Assembly (NCBI RefSeq): GCF_011045195.1
Contig: NZ_CP049199.1
Span: forward strand, 2,976,001 to 3,040,000
Source: Caulobacter soli
Lineage (GTDB): Bacteria; Pseudomonadota; Alphaproteobacteria; Caulobacterales; Caulobacteraceae
Direction: 5' to 3'
DNA: 64,000 bases
Shown: positions 35,975 to 44,842 of the stretch, one piece after another
Layout of the letters: each line of letters opens with the position of its first letter
Numbering within the stretch: the stretch's first letter is position 1
Program-made: the position numbers and the translations under genes
The notes under the pieces: generated by a model
The model's input: only the letters and a program-made list of their open reading frames with translations
What the model was told of the DNA's origin: nothing
The model's database searches: none

Positions 35975-37195
35975 TCAGACCTGTTCCATCTTGTTGTGCG
36001 CCTTGGCCAGGATGGTGTCGGCGTTGGCGATGAACTTCTTGACGTTGCGCGCGGCCTGCTTGATCCGCTGCTCGTTCTCGACAAGACCGATGCGAACATA
36101 GCCTTCGCCGTACTCGCCAAAGCCAATCCCAGGAGCGACGGCGACGCCAGCCTCCTCGATCAGCAGGCGCGAGAACAGCATCGAACCCGCGGCTTCATAC
36201 TGCGGCGGGATCTTGGCCCAGGCGAACATCGACGCCGGCGGATTGGGGATGTCCCAACCGGCGCTCTTCATCGATTTGATCAGCGTGTCGCGGCGGCTCT
36301 TGTAGATGCCCCGGATTTCCTCGACGCAGTCCTGCGGACCGTTCAAGGCGGCGGCGGCGGCCACCTGCACCGGGGTGTAGGCGCCGTAGTCGAGATACGA
36401 CTTCACCCGCGCCAGGGCCGCGCAGATGCGGGCGTTGCCGACCACCATGCCCACGCGCCAACCGGCCATGGCGTAGGTCTTCGACAGCGAGTTGACCTCG
36501 ACGGCGATATCCTTGGCCCCATCGACCTGGAGGATCGAGGGCGGCGGATTGTTGTCGAAATAGATCTCGCCGTAGGCCACGTCGCTGATCACCAGCAGGT
36601 CGTGCTTCTTGGCCAGGGCCACGGCGTCCTTGTAGAAGTCCAGGTCCACCGACTGGGCGGTCGGGTTGGACGGGTAGGACAGGATCAGCACGCTGGGCGG
36701 CGGCACCGAGTGCTTCACCGCGCGGCTGATATTGGACAGGTACTGCTCGGGGCTCAGGGCCGGCACGTGGCGGATCACGCCGCCGGCCATGATGAAACCG
36801 AAGGCGTGGATCGGATAGGCCGGGTTCGGACAGATGATCACGTCGCCCGGCGCGGTCAGGGCCTGGGCCAGGTTGGCGAAGCCTTCCTTGGAGCCCAGGG
36901 TGGCGACCACCTCGGTGTCGGGATTCAGCTTCACGCCGAACCGGCGATCGTAATAGCCCGCCATGGCCTTGCGCAGGCCGGCGATGCCCTTGGACGCCGA
37001 ATAGCGGCCAGCCTTGGGGTCGCGGGCGGTCTCGATCAGCTTGTCGACGATATGCTTGGGCGTGGGCATGTCGGGATTGCCCATGCCGAAGTCGATGATG
37101 TCCGTGCCCTCGGCGCGCAGGCGCGCCTTGATCTTGTTCACCTCTTCGAAAACGTAAGGCGGCAGGCGGCGGATACGGTGGAAATCGGAGGTCAT
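35975..37195 (-). CDS. Class I PLP aminotransferase (AlaC / LL-DAP aminotransferase type)
   Basis: 406 residues, fold type I. DFGMGNPDMPTPKHIVDKL starts the catalytic domain, YPSNPTAQ holds the substrate contact, the PLP Lys is in NSLSKTYAMAGWRVGM and Arg for the carboxylate is in GEGYVRIGLVENEQRI. In alphaproteobacteria this subgroup sits before hom and is annotated as LL-diaminopimelate or alanine aminotransferase. Alanine-glutamate exchange is the safer call. It is the first gene of the aminotransferase-hom-glpX-fbp series. Confidence 0.9.
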   Translation of the reverse strand: MTSDFHRIRRLPPYVFEEVNKIKARLRAEGTDIIDFGMGNPDMPTPKHIVDKLIETARDPKAGRYSASKGIAGLRKAMAGYYDRRFGVKLNPDTEVVATLGSKEGFANLAQALTAPGDVIICPNPAYPIHAFGFIMAGGVIRHVPALSPEQYLSNISRAVKHSVPPPSVLILSYPSNPTAQSVDLDFYKDAVALAKKHDLLVISDVAYGEIYFDNNPPPSILQVDGAKDIAVEVNSLSKTYAMAGWRVGMVVGNARICAALARVKSYLDYGAYTPVQVAAAAALNGPQDCVEEIRGIYKSRRDTLIKSMKSAGWDIPNPPASMFAWAKIPPQYEAAGSMLFSRLLIEEAGVAVAPGIGFGEYGEGYVRIGLVENEQRIKQAARNVKKFIANADTILAKAHNKMEQV

Positions 37196-37304
37196 GAAAT
37201 GCTCATTGCGCCGCAGCGGCGCGCCGGGAGCGGATGTCGGGCATGGATAGACCCCAAGCGGGGTATAGCCAAGCCAGTTACGGGAATTTTATGCCTCCGT
37301 CGCC

Positions 37305-37799
37305 CTATTGGGGCTTGGACGGAGGCGCGGTAGCTCGGTCGCGCGACGCCTTTGCGAAGGCTTCGGTCGCGGCGCGGTCGGCGTCGGTGGGGATGTCGCT
37401 CGCCGGAACCTTGGCCACATCGCGGGCCGTGGACGCGTAGCCCTCGGTGTCGGACAGGGTCCAGGTGTTGGGCGCGGTGTCGCGCACGAGCTTGTCGCGC
37501 GCGATCTTCTCGGCGCCGACGGCCTGCTTGAACTGGACGGGCGTGCGCACGTCGGTCGGCAGCGGCGGGATGTCGACGAAGCGCGGCCGGGCGGCGTGCT
37601 TGGAATCCTTGGCCGCGGCGTCGGCGGCGGCGGCCACCGGCGAGTTGGGATCGGCCGGCGGCGGCGCGAACGGCGAGATCGACGACAGCGACGAGGCGCA
37701 CGCGGTCAGGCCCGCCAGCAGGCCCGCCAGGACGCTGACTTGGGCCGCGCCGCGAAAGAGTACGCCGAGACGTACGATTTTGCCGGTTTCGTCGTTCAT
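37305..37799 (-). CDS. Lipoprotein, hypothetical
   Basis: 164 residues starting MNDETGKIVRLGVLF. A hydrophobic stretch ends in the lipobox LTAC (Cys about 34), followed by a Pro/Ala-rich linker (PFAPPPADPNSPVAAAADAA) and a short helical region with KQAVGAEKIARDKLVRD. It is likely anchored in the inner or outer membrane. I do not recognise the family, although small Caulobacter lipoproteins of this style are common. ATG 37799 is used; the longer frame upstream overlaps the phaC leader. Confidence 0.65.
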   Translation of the reverse strand: MNDETGKIVRLGVLFRGAAQVSVLAGLLAGLTACASSLSSISPFAPPPADPNSPVAAAADAAAKDSKHAARPRFVDIPPLPTDVRTPVQFKQAVGAEKIARDKLVRDTAPNTWTLSDTEGYASTARDVAKVPASDIPTDADRAATEAFAKASRDRATAPPSKPQ

Positions 37800-37894
37800 C
37801 TTGCCTCCGGTCTTATGCGATGATCGCGGCGAGCGAAAGGCCATCCGCGCCGCCGATGCGAGATGGCCCGAGACAAGACGGTGGAAGGAAGTCC

Positions 37895-39904
37895 ATGGCC
37901 CCGACCGAAACCACCCCAAAACCGCGCAAAAAGCCCGCCGCCAAGACCAAAGCGACCCCGGCGGACGCCAAGACCAAGGCCAGGTCCGCCCCAAAGGTTC
38001 CGCCTCAAATCGATCCCGCGCCGGACTCCCGCGCCAAGGCCGCCGAATCGGCGCCGCGCACCGAGCAGCTCAAGCCGTCGCCGGCCTCCAGCGCCCTGCC
38101 CGACTTCGACGCCTTCCTGTCGCCGGCCCAGCGCCAGATGTTGGAGACCCTGTCGGCCAACCTGGCTCGCGCCGCCGTCACCGCCCAGGGCGCGATCGCC
38201 GAAGCCGCCCTGCGCCAGGCCGACCGGCCCGCCGCCCTCAGCCCCGATCCCTTCCATGTCGGCCCCGCCTTCAACGAGGTGATGACCAGCCTGGCCGCCC
38301 AGCCCGACCGGCTGCTGCGCGCCCAGGCCGACCTGTTCAGCCGCTACATGGACCTGTGGCAGTCGGCGGCCCGCAAGATGACCGGCGAGCCGACCCAGCC
38401 CGTGGTCTCGCCCGCCCAGGGCGACAAGCGGTTTAGCGACCCCGACTGGGCGTCCAACCCGATGTTCGACATGATGAAGCAGTCCTACCTGCTGTCGTCG
38501 AACTGGCTGAACGATCTGGTCGCCCAGGCCGAGGGCGTCGATCCGGGCGCCAAGCGTCGGGTCGAGTTCTTCACCAAGATGCTGACCGACGCCTTCTCGC
38601 CGTCGAACTTCCTGATCTCCAACCCCGCCGCCCTGCGCGAGGTGGTGCAGAGCCAGGGCGAGAGCCTGGTGCGCGGCATGGAGAACTTCGCCGCCGACCT
38701 GGAGCGCGGCGGCGGGCAGCTGGCCATCAGCCAGACCGACCTGGCCAAGTTCAAGGTCGGCGAGAACGTCGCCACCGCCCCGGGCAAGGTGGTCTATCAG
38801 AACGACATCCTGCAGCTGCTGCAGTTCGCGCCGACGACCGAGACGGTGCACGAGATCCCGCTGCTGATCTTCCCGCCCTGGATCAACAAGTTCTACATCC
38901 TGGACCTGCGCCCCGAGAATTCGATGATCCGCTGGCTGACCGGCCAGGGCTTCACGGTGTTCGTCGCCTCATGGGTCAATCCCGACAATCGCCAGGCCGG
39001 CAAGACCTTCGAGGACTACATGTTCGAGGGGATCTACGACGCCAGCCAGCAGGTCATGACCCAGACGGGCGTCGATAAGGTCAACACCGTCGGCTACTGC
39101 ATCGGCGGCACCCTGCTGTCGTGCGCCCTGGCCCACATGGCGGCCAAGGGCGACAAGCGGATCAATTCGGCCACCTTCTTCGCCGCCCAGCAGGACTTCG
39201 CCGAGGCCGGCGACCTGCTGCTATTCACCGACGAGGCCTGGATCAAGACCATCGAGGAGCAGATCGACCGCCAGGGCGGCTACCTGCCCAGCCAGTCGAT
39301 GGCCGACACCTTCAACAGCCTGCGCGGCAACGACCTGATCTGGTCGTTCTTCATCAACAACTACCTGATGGGCAAGGAGCCGCGGCCCTTCGACCTGCTG
39401 TTCTGGAACGCCGACCAGACGCGCATGCCCAAGACGCTGCACCTCTATTACCTGCGCAACTTCTACAAGGACAACGCCCTGACCCAGGGCCATCTGACCC
39501 TGGGCGGCGAGCAGCTGGACCTGTCGAAGGTCAAGACGCCAATCTACGTGCAGTCATCCAAGGACGACCACATCGCCCCCTATCCCAGCGTCTATCGCGG
39601 CGCGCGGGCGTTCGGCGGGCCGGTGACCTTCACCATGGCCGGCTCGGGCCATATCGCCGGCGTGATCAACCATCCGGACGCCAACAAGTACCAGCACTGG
39701 ACCAATGACAGCCTGCCCGCTTCGGTCGAGGGCTGGCGGGCGGGCGCGCAGGAGCATCCCGGTTCGTGGTGGCCGCACTGGGCGGCCTGGCTGAAGGCCA
39801 AGTCTGGCAAGCAGGTACCGGCCCGCGATCCCGCCAAGGGCGCCCTCAAGCCGATCGAGGACGCCCCGGGCAGCTATGTCCGCGTGCGGTCGAACGCGAC
39901 CTAG
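37895..39904 (+). CDS. phaC: Polyhydroxyalkanoate synthase, class I
   Basis: 669 residues. It polymerises (R)-3-hydroxyacyl-CoA into storage polyester on granule surfaces. The lipase-like box GYCIGGTLLSCALAH has the catalytic Cys; Asp is in SSKDDHIAPYPSVYRG and His in GSGHIAGVINHP. The core is class I length (about 560-600) with an N-terminal extension of about 75 residues rich in Lys, Pro and Ala. ATG 37895 has GGAAGGA upstream; earlier in-frame ATGs at 37820 and 37856 lack this. No phaA, phaB or phasin is adjacent. Confidence 0.95.
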   Translation: MAPTETTPKPRKKPAAKTKATPADAKTKARSAPKVPPQIDPAPDSRAKAAESAPRTEQLKPSPASSALPDFDAFLSPAQRQMLETLSANLARAAVTAQGAIAEAALRQADRPAALSPDPFHVGPAFNEVMTSLAAQPDRLLRAQADLFSRYMDLWQSAARKMTGEPTQPVVSPAQGDKRFSDPDWASNPMFDMMKQSYLLSSNWLNDLVAQAEGVDPGAKRRVEFFTKMLTDAFSPSNFLISNPAALREVVQSQGESLVRGMENFAADLERGGGQLAISQTDLAKFKVGENVATAPGKVVYQNDILQLLQFAPTTETVHEIPLLIFPPWINKFYILDLRPENSMIRWLTGQGFTVFVASWVNPDNRQAGKTFEDYMFEGIYDASQQVMTQTGVDKVNTVGYCIGGTLLSCALAHMAAKGDKRINSATFFAAQQDFAEAGDLLLFTDEAWIKTIEEQIDRQGGYLPSQSMADTFNSLRGNDLIWSFFINNYLMGKEPRPFDLLFWNADQTRMPKTLHLYYLRNFYKDNALTQGHLTLGGEQLDLSKVKTPIYVQSSKDDHIAPYPSVYRGARAFGGPVTFTMAGSGHIAGVINHPDANKYQHWTNDSLPASVEGWRAGAQEHPGSWWPHWAAWLKAKSGKQVPARDPAKGALKPIEDAPGSYVRVRSNAT

Positions 39905-40257
39905 ATCAGCCCCACCTCGTAGGCCAGTTCCACCGGCATCGCCTCGGCGCGGTCGATCAGCGGCTGCACGCGTTCCAGGTGCTCGGTGAAGCGCGGATCC
40001 CTGCGGAAACGTTCGGCGTCCTGCGCGGTGTCGAAGGACGAGATCAGCACCACCACGCCCTTGGCCGGCGACTTCAGCATCCGGCTGCCGCGCACGCCCT
40101 GCACCTGACCCCGCACGCGCGTGAACTGGGCGTGCTGCAGGGCGACGAATTCGTCGAACTTGCCGGGCTTGGTTTGGATGATGCTGACGCTGAAGACCGG
40201 CGGGTCGGACAGGGCGGCGGCGACCGTGGCGCGATCGGGAACGGTGAGCGTGGTCAT
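39901..40257 (-). CDS. Antibiotic-biosynthesis-monooxygenase (ABM)-fold protein
   Basis: 118 residues with a ferredoxin-like dimeric alpha/beta barrel: FSVSIIQTKPGKFDEFVALQ, then RMLKSPAKGVVVLISSFDTAQDAERFR. This fold includes small cofactor-free monooxygenases and heme-degrading enzymes acting on quinones or polyketides. The gene lies divergent to soxR, and the SoxR box between them is placed to control it, so it is probably induced by redox-cycling compounds. Its stop overlaps that of phaC through a shared CTAG. A hairpin covers its ribosome binding site (see 40258-40296). Confidence 0.72.
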   Translation of the reverse strand: MTTLTVPDRATVAAALSDPPVFSVSIIQTKPGKFDEFVALQHAQFTRVRGQVQGVRGSRMLKSPAKGVVVLISSFDTAQDAERFRRDPRFTEHLERVQPLIDRAEAMPVELAYEVGLI

Positions 40258-40296
40258 GGAGGCTCCTGGAAAGGCGTTGCCGTGAAAGGAGCCTCC
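40258..40296 (-). promoter_or_regulatory. Hairpin covering the ribosome binding site of the ABM gene
   Basis: GGAGGCTCCT (40258-40267) and AGGAGCCTCC (40287-40296) are perfect 10-base inverted repeats with a 19-base loop. In the minus-strand mRNA the 3' arm AGGAGCCTCC touches the AUG, and the Shine-Dalgarno AGGAG lies inside the stem. The RNA could therefore block initiation until unfolded. Confidence 0.55.
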
Positions 40297-40305
40297 CGTG
40301 TAAAA

Positions 40306-40323
40306 CCTCAACTAAAGTTGAGG
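40306..40323. promoter_or_regulatory. SoxR box between soxR and the ABM gene
   Basis: CCTCAACTAAAGTTGAGG is an 18-base near-perfect palindrome (8-base arms) very like the known SoxR operator CCTCAAGTTAACTTGAGG. On the minus strand it sits between TTGACC (40327-40322) and TACACG, a 19-base spacing. Such an overlong spacer is typical of MerR-type promoters that are unwound by the activated regulator. Confidence 0.8.
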
Positions 40324-40333
40324 TCAAGCGCCA

Positions 40334-40804
40334 ATGTCCAAGCCCGTCGATCCTGTCTTTCCCGGCGGCGGCCTGAGCGTCGGCGAGGTGGCCAGGCGCA
40401 GCGGCGTGGCGGTCTCGACCCTGCATTTCTACGAGACCAAGGGCCTGATCTTCAGCCTACGGACCAATGGCAACCAGCGGCGCTATCCACGCGGGATCCT
40501 GCGGCGAGTGGCGGTGATCAAGGTGGCCCAGCGCACCGGCATCCCCCTGGCCTCGATCCAGGCCGCCCTGGCCCGCCTGCCCGACGGCCGCGCCCCGACC
40601 GCCGAGGACTGGGCCGAGCTGTCGCGCGCGTGGCGGGCCGAGCTGGACGACCGCATCCGCCGCCTCACTCAGCTTCGCGACCAGATGGACGACTGCATCG
40701 GCTGCGGCTGCCTCTCGATGAAAGCCTGCCCGTTGCGCAATCCCCACGACGCTCTGGCCGCCCAGGGCGCCGGCCCCCGGCTGCTCGAACCCGAAGTCAG
40801 CTAG
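40334..40804 (+). CDS. soxR: Redox-sensitive transcriptional activator SoxR
   Basis: 156 residues of the MerR family. The N-terminal winged helix has [20 protein letters not shown] followed by the family ETKGLI; a coiled helix ends in the 2Fe-2S motif [12 protein letters not shown], the exact spacing of SoxR (CX2CXCX5C). Redox-cycling drugs oxidise the cluster and switch transcription on. The box in the divergent promoter shows the direct target. As in non-enteric bacteria, no soxS is present; SoxR probably controls the ABM-fold gene itself. Confidence 0.95.
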   Translation: MSKPVDPVFPGGGLSVGEVARRSGVAVSTLHFYETKGLIFSLRTNGNQRRYPRGILRRVAVIKVAQRTGIPLASIQAALARLPDGRAPTAEDWAELSRAWRAELDDRIRRLTQLRDQMDDCIGCGCLSMKACPLRNPHDALAAQGAGPRLLEPEVS

Positions 40805-40865
40805 CGCCACGCCGAAGACCCACGTTCGCCCAAAACTCGCCGGGTTTCTGGCCGAGCTTGCCGGC

Positions 40866-41492
40866 ATGGGACTCAACCGCCGGACCGCGCTGGGGATGCT
40901 GGTCGCGACGCCGCTCTTCGGCGCCGGCGAAGCCTTCGCGCGCGGAGCCCCGGCGACCGGCGAGCGCCTGGCCCAGGCCGCCCGCGACCAGGTGGGCGTC
41001 ACCAAGGACTACGATCCCAGCTACCGCGCCATCCCCTACCCCAACGGCGACGTCCTGCGCTCGACCGGGGTCTGCGCCGACGTGCTGGTGCGCGCCGCGC
41101 GCGACGCCTGGCGGGCCGACCTGCAGCAGCTGATCCACGAGGACATGACCCGTAACTTCGACGCCTATCCCTCGCGTCGCGCCTGGGGGCTGAAAGGACC
41201 GGATTCCAATATCGACCATCGCCGGGTGCTGAACCTGGAGACCTACCTGGCCCGCCAGCACGCCCGACTAGCGGCCGCGCCGCCCAGGACCGCCGGCGAC
41301 CGCTTCGACGATCCGCTCCCGGGCGACATCCTGACCTGGCGCGTCTGGGGCGGTCGCCCGCACATCGGCGTCGTCAGCGACGGACCCGACCACGTGCGCG
41401 TCGTCCACAACATCGGCTGGGGCGCCAAGGAGGAGCCGCTGTGGATGTTCAAGCTCCACACGGCCGTCGGGCACTATCGCTGGCGGGCGTGA
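40866..41492 (+). CDS. Exported DUF1287-domain protein
   Basis: 208 residues. A signal with twin Arg (MGLNRRTALGMLVATPLFGA, cleavage near AFA-R) suggests Sec or Tat export. The DUF1287 domain (about 35-208) contains GVTKDYDPSYRAIPYPNGDV, the STGVCADVLVRA Cys, NIDHRRVLNLETYLARQ, LPGDILTWRV and HIGVVSD, a layout related to NlpC/P60 or YiiX-like hydrolases with a Cys-His pair. The substrate, perhaps cell-wall amide bonds, is unknown. Confidence 0.85.
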   Translation: MGLNRRTALGMLVATPLFGAGEAFARGAPATGERLAQAARDQVGVTKDYDPSYRAIPYPNGDVLRSTGVCADVLVRAARDAWRADLQQLIHEDMTRNFDAYPSRRAWGLKGPDSNIDHRRVLNLETYLARQHARLAAAPPRTAGDRFDDPLPGDILTWRVWGGRPHIGVVSDGPDHVRVVHNIGWGAKEEPLWMFKLHTAVGHYRWRA

Positions 41493-41496
41493 GGGC

Positions 41497-42444
41497 CTAG
41501 AGCCCCGCGCCTTCCTTCAGGCCCAGCATCAGGTTCAGGTTCTGCACCGCCGCGCCCGAGGCGCCCTTGCCCAGGTTGTCGAGCAGGGCCACCAGGCGGA
41601 CCTGGCCGCTGTTTTCCGAGCCGAACACGAACAGCTTCAGGCGATTGGTGTTGTTCAGGCCTTCGGGGTCGAGCGTGGCCAAGCTCTTGGCCTCGTGCAG
41701 CGACGCCACCTCCACGAAGGCCTCGCGGGCGTAGTGGTCGGCCAAGGCCTCGTGGATCTCGGTCATCGAGACGCTGCCGTTCAGCATGCCCAGGTGCAGG
41801 GGCAGCTCGACCAGCATGCCCTGGGCGTAGCGCCCGACGGCCGGGGTGAAAATCGGCCGGGTCAGCAGGCCGCCATGCGCCTGGATCTCGGGCAGGTGCT
41901 TGTGGTTCAGGCCGGTCGCATAGATGCGGTACGGAACCTTGGTGTAGTTCGGCGAGGTCTCGTCCTCGAACTCGGCGATCATCGCCTTGCCGCCGCCGCT
42001 GTAGCCCGACACGGCGTTGAACGAGATCGGCAGGTCCGCGGCGATGATGTCGGCGCTGACCAGCGGCCGGACCAGGGCGATGGCGCCGGTGGCGTAGCAA
42101 CCGGGGTTCGAGACCCGCGTCGACCAGGCGACCTTGCCGCGCTGTTCCTCGTCCAGCTCCGGAAAGCCGTAGGTCCAGCCGGACGCGGTGCGGTGAGCGG
42201 TCGAGGCGTCGATCACCTTGACCTTCGGGTCTTCGATCAGGGCCACGGCTTCCTTGGCCGCGTCGTCGGGCAGGCACAGGATCACCGCGTCGGCGCTGTT
42301 CAGCATCGCCTTGCGGGCGTCGGCGTCCTTGCGCTTGTCCGGGTCGATCGAGACCAGTTGCAGGTCCTTGCGACCGACCAGGCGCTCGCGGATCTGCAGA
42401 CCCGTGGTGCCCGCTTCGCCGTCGATGAAGACCTTGGAGGTCAT
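41497..42444 (-). CDS. argC: N-acetyl-gamma-glutamyl-phosphate reductase
   Basis: 315 residues of the short AGPR type 2. It reduces N-acetylglutamyl phosphate to the semialdehyde in arginine synthesis. [13 protein letters not shown] binds NADP, the catalytic Cys is in [13 protein letters not shown], and [15 protein letters not shown] plus [12 protein letters not shown] follow. ATG 42444 has GGACGAGGCGC upstream; an earlier start codon adds only six residues. Arginine made here could feed the cyanophycin system. Confidence 0.94.
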   Translation of the reverse strand: MTSKVFIDGEAGTTGLQIRERLVGRKDLQLVSIDPDKRKDADARKAMLNSADAVILCLPDDAAKEAVALIEDPKVKVIDASTAHRTASGWTYGFPELDEEQRGKVAWSTRVSNPGCYATGAIALVRPLVSADIIAADLPISFNAVSGYSGGGKAMIAEFEDETSPNYTKVPYRIYATGLNHKHLPEIQAHGGLLTRPIFTPAVGRYAQGMLVELPLHLGMLNGSVSMTEIHEALADHYAREAFVEVASLHEAKSLATLDPEGLNNTNRLKLFVFGSENSGQVRLVALLDNLGKGASGAAVQNLNLMLGLKEGAGL

Positions 42445-42484
42445 GCGCCTCGTCCTACCCAATCAAAGGAGCGGACGATCTATC

Positions 42485-43453
42485 CTACTCCGATGGGGAG
42501 CGAAACAGGTCTTGGATCGCGGAGCGCGGGGTTTGTCGCGCGGCGGCGACCTGGGCGGCGGCTTCCGGCCCCAGAACCTTCTCGGCGATGGCGCGCGACA
42601 GCATCCGGGTCCCCTCGCCTCGCGCGTCCAGATGGTCGCTGTCGACGAAGAACGAGTCCCGGTAGGCCTCGTCGTCATAGGCGTTGATCAGCTGGATCGG
42701 CACGGCCCACGGGAACAGGCCGACCACCTCGATCAACTCGCGAAAGAGCGTGCTGGACCGCGTGCCCAGGGTGTTCCGATAGAGCGACGTCACCGGCGGG
42801 ATGACCAGGGTCACCCCGTGCCCCAGGCGATTGGCCAGGGCCAGGATCTTCAGCAGGTAGTAGTCGGCGCCGGACTCGTAGTTGTGCCTGATGTGCGACA
42901 GCAGGCGGGTCTTGAACTCCGAAGCCGCGACCGCGCCCTTGTCGTTGGGAAAGAAGCCGGCGTAGCCGTCAAGCTTGGCGGCTTCCTCGATCAGGGTCGC
43001 GGCCATGCCCTCCCGCAACTGCTGGCTCAGGGCCTGGGTCAGGTTGTTGAGACGGTCGGACTGGTACTCGACGCCCAGGTCGAACAGCGCGCTGAACAAG
43101 GGGCCGATATCGCCGTCGTCCGGGTCGAGCTCCAGCACATCGCCCGGCGAGGACACGGAATAGAACAGGACGATGTTCTTCAGGTTCGGACACAGCGCGA
43201 TGGCGCGCTGATACAGATAATAGCCGTGCTTGAGATCCAGGGACCGGTAGCAGAGATTGAACGAATTGGGGATGGAGGCCGGGTCGAAGGCATGGTCGCC
43301 GTGCGACGCGCCCAGGACGATCGTTTCCAGCGTGTCGCTCGCCTGCTCCAGCATGACGCGTTTCGCGCCCAGCGGCAGGATCGACTCCCGGACGGCCTGA
43401 CTGACTTCCATGACGCCCTCGATATCCGCTGCGAGATGGAAGCGCGTCACCAA
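42485..43453 (-). CDS. Unassigned protein with SGNH-hydrolase-like motifs
   Basis: 322 residues, no signal peptide. An early GASHGDHAFDP resembles block I of SGNH/GDSL-like enzymes, in which Ser or Gly-Asp is central; a late FVDSDHLDARGEG has the Asp-x-x-His of block V. Between them a long helical region lacks known motifs. Related folds occur in cell-envelope polysaccharide acyltransferases (AlgX, DltD). The Ser is plausible but not certain. It ends 40 bases before argC starts, so they may be co-transcribed without metabolic link. Not recognised with confidence. Confidence 0.6.
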   Translation of the reverse strand: MVTRFHLAADIEGVMEVSQAVRESILPLGAKRVMLEQASDTLETIVLGASHGDHAFDPASIPNSFNLCYRSLDLKHGYYLYQRAIALCPNLKNIVLFYSVSSPGDVLELDPDDGDIGPLFSALFDLGVEYQSDRLNNLTQALSQQLREGMAATLIEEAAKLDGYAGFFPNDKGAVAASEFKTRLLSHIRHNYESGADYYLLKILALANRLGHGVTLVIPPVTSLYRNTLGTRSSTLFRELIEVVGLFPWAVPIQLINAYDDEAYRDSFFVDSDHLDARGEGTRMLSRAIAEKVLGPEAAAQVAAARQTPRSAIQDLFRSPSE

Positions 43454-43510
43454 GCGTGAGCACGGCCATCGATCGGGCCGGAAGGTACCGGTAGATTCGG
43501 GGTTTCAGGC

Positions 43511-43541
43511 AAAAAAAGAGGCCGCGGAAACCACGGCCTCT
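43511..43541 (-). terminator. Rho-independent terminator of rplM-rpsI
   Basis: On the minus strand an 11-base-pair stem AGAGGCCGTGG/CCGCGGCCTCT (one G-U pair) with loop TTT is followed by seven T. It lies 34 bases after the rpsI stop. Confidence 0.85.
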
Positions 43542-43575
43542 TTCTTCGAAATAAAAGTCTTCGAACTTGAAACGC

Positions 43576-44049
43576 TTAGCGCTTCGAGAACTGGAAGCTA
43601 CGACGGGCCTTGGCCTTGCCGTACTTCTTACGCTCGACGACGCGGCTGTCGCGGGTCAGGAAGCCGTGCGGCTTCAGCAGGGTGCGCAGGCCGGGCTCAT
43701 AGTAGGTCAGGGCCTTGGACAGGCCGTGACGCACGGCGCCGGCTTGGCCCGACAGGCCCGAGCCTTCCACGGTGACGACGACGTCGAACTGGCCTTCGCG
43801 GTCGGTGACCTGGAAGGGCTGAGCGATCATCATCCGCAGCACGGGACGGGCGAAATAGACTTCCTGGTCGCGACCATTGATCGTGATCGTGCCCTTGCCG
43901 GGCTTGATCCAGACGCGGGCGATCGCGTTCTTGCGCTTGCCGGTCGCGTAGGCGCGGCCTTGGGCGTCGATCTTCTGGACGGCCGGAGCGGCCGCTTCAG
44001 GGTTGCTGGACAGGCTGGCCAGCGCGTCAAAGCCTTGAGCTTCAGACAT
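43576..44049 (-). CDS. rpsI: 30S ribosomal protein S9
   Basis: 157 residues with an N-terminal extension of about 25 residues, then the S9 core: [55 protein letters not shown] and the basic C-terminal tail [17 protein letters not shown] that reaches the P-site tRNA. It follows rplM by three bases in the usual rplM-rpsI operon and is closed by a terminator. Confidence 0.97.
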   Translation of the reverse strand: MSEAQGFDALASLSSNPEAAAPAVQKIDAQGRAYATGKRKNAIARVWIKPGKGTITINGRDQEVYFARPVLRMMIAQPFQVTDREGQFDVVVTVEGSGLSGQAGAVRHGLSKALTYYEPGLRTLLKPHGFLTRDSRVVERKKYGKAKARRSFQFSKR

Positions 44050-44052
44050 GAC

Positions 44053-44526
44053 TTAGGCGCTCCGGGTGTTCTTGGCGTTGCGCGAAGCGAAATCGATCGC
44101 TTCCGGGCTCTGCGCTTGGTGCGGGTGCTCACCGTTGTTGTAGATGAGCAGGTGGGTCAGTTGCTTGCGGGCCAAGGGGCTTTCCTTGGGCAGCATGCGC
44201 TCGACGGCCTTTTCGAGGACGCGTTCCGGGAAGCGGCCTTCCAGCAGCTTGCGCGGGGTGGTCGACTTGACGCCGCCCGGGTGACCGGTGTGGCGGTAGT
44301 AAACCTTGTCGTCCAGCTTCTTGCCGGTGAACTTCACCTTGTCGGCGTTGATGACGACGACGAAGTCGCCGCAGTCAACGTGCGGGGTGTAGTCGGGACG
44401 ATGCTTGCCGCGAAGACGCATGGCGATGAACGTCGCCAGACGACCGACAACGGCGTCCTGGGCGTCGACCACGATCCACTTCTTCTCGACCTCGGCGGGC
44501 TTCAGGGAAGCCGTGGTCTTTTGCAT
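44053..44526 (-). CDS. rplM: 50S ribosomal protein L13
   Basis: 157 residues starting [18 protein letters not shown]13 features are visible: [54 protein letters not shown] and [17 protein letters not shown]. An early large-subunit assembly protein. ATG 44526 is the normal start; the longer frame contains leader sequence. Confidence 0.97.
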   Translation of the reverse strand: MQKTTASLKPAEVEKKWIVVDAQDAVVGRLATFIAMRLRGKHRPDYTPHVDCGDFVVVINADKVKFTGKKLDDKVYYRHTGHPGGVKSTTPRKLLEGRFPERVLEKAVERMLPKESPLARKQLTHLLIYNNGEHPHQAQSPEAIDFASRNAKNTRSA

Positions 44527-44670
44527 GGGATTGATCCGTATTCCTTGTGCGTCGGGGGCCAAGGAAAGCGGCTCCGTCTGCGTGAGGGGCGGCAGGTACA
44601 GGAGCGTTCGAGGCCTGTCAACAATGCACGCGCAAGAAACTCCGCAAACCCTTACAGCATAAGGGATTTC

Positions 44671-44698
44671 GTGATGAGGTATTATGATACCTCATCAC
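44671..44698. repeat. Perfect 12-base palindromic hairpin
   Basis: GTGATGAGGTAT and ATACCTCATCAC are exact inverse repeats separated by TATG. It is 145 bases before rplM and 145 bases after the alkaline phosphatase gene. No T run follows on either strand, so it may be an operator or an RNA processing site and not a simple terminator. Confidence 0.6.
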
Positions 44699-44709
44699 GC
44701 CGCTCGTCT

Positions 44710-44838
44710 CGTCATCCTCGAACTTGTTCCTGCTCAACCGCCGCTGAAACGCAAACGGGGCGCCGCATACGCAGCGCCCCGTCTTTCATCTATGCGAAAG
44801 CCGACAAAGGGGTGCTCGGGACGAGCCCGAGGATGACG
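44710..44838. repeat. 129 bp segment bounded by 11-base inverted repeats
   Basis: CGTCATCCTCG at 44710-44720 and CGAGGATGACG at 44828-44838 are exact inverse copies. The inside holds a second hairpin (44755-44782). The ends resemble a GTCATCCTCGGGCT motif that I know as frequent in Caulobacter intergenic DNA, so this may be a dispersed palindromic element. Confidence 0.45.
44755..44782 (-). terminator. Hairpin, probable terminator of the alkaline phosphatase gene
   Basis: ACGGGGCGC and GCGCCCCGT form a 9-base-pair stem around a 10-base loop. In the minus-strand transcript it follows the phosphatase stop by about 60 bases and is succeeded by TTGCGTTTC, a weak T tract. Confidence 0.45.
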
Positions 44839-44842
44839 GTCC

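Noticed and set aside
35099..37333. Very long open frame on the + strand (over 700 codons)
   Set aside because: It is the antisense of hom and the aminotransferase; its translation is His/Asp/Gly-rich without any family pattern, as usual for GC-rich shadows.
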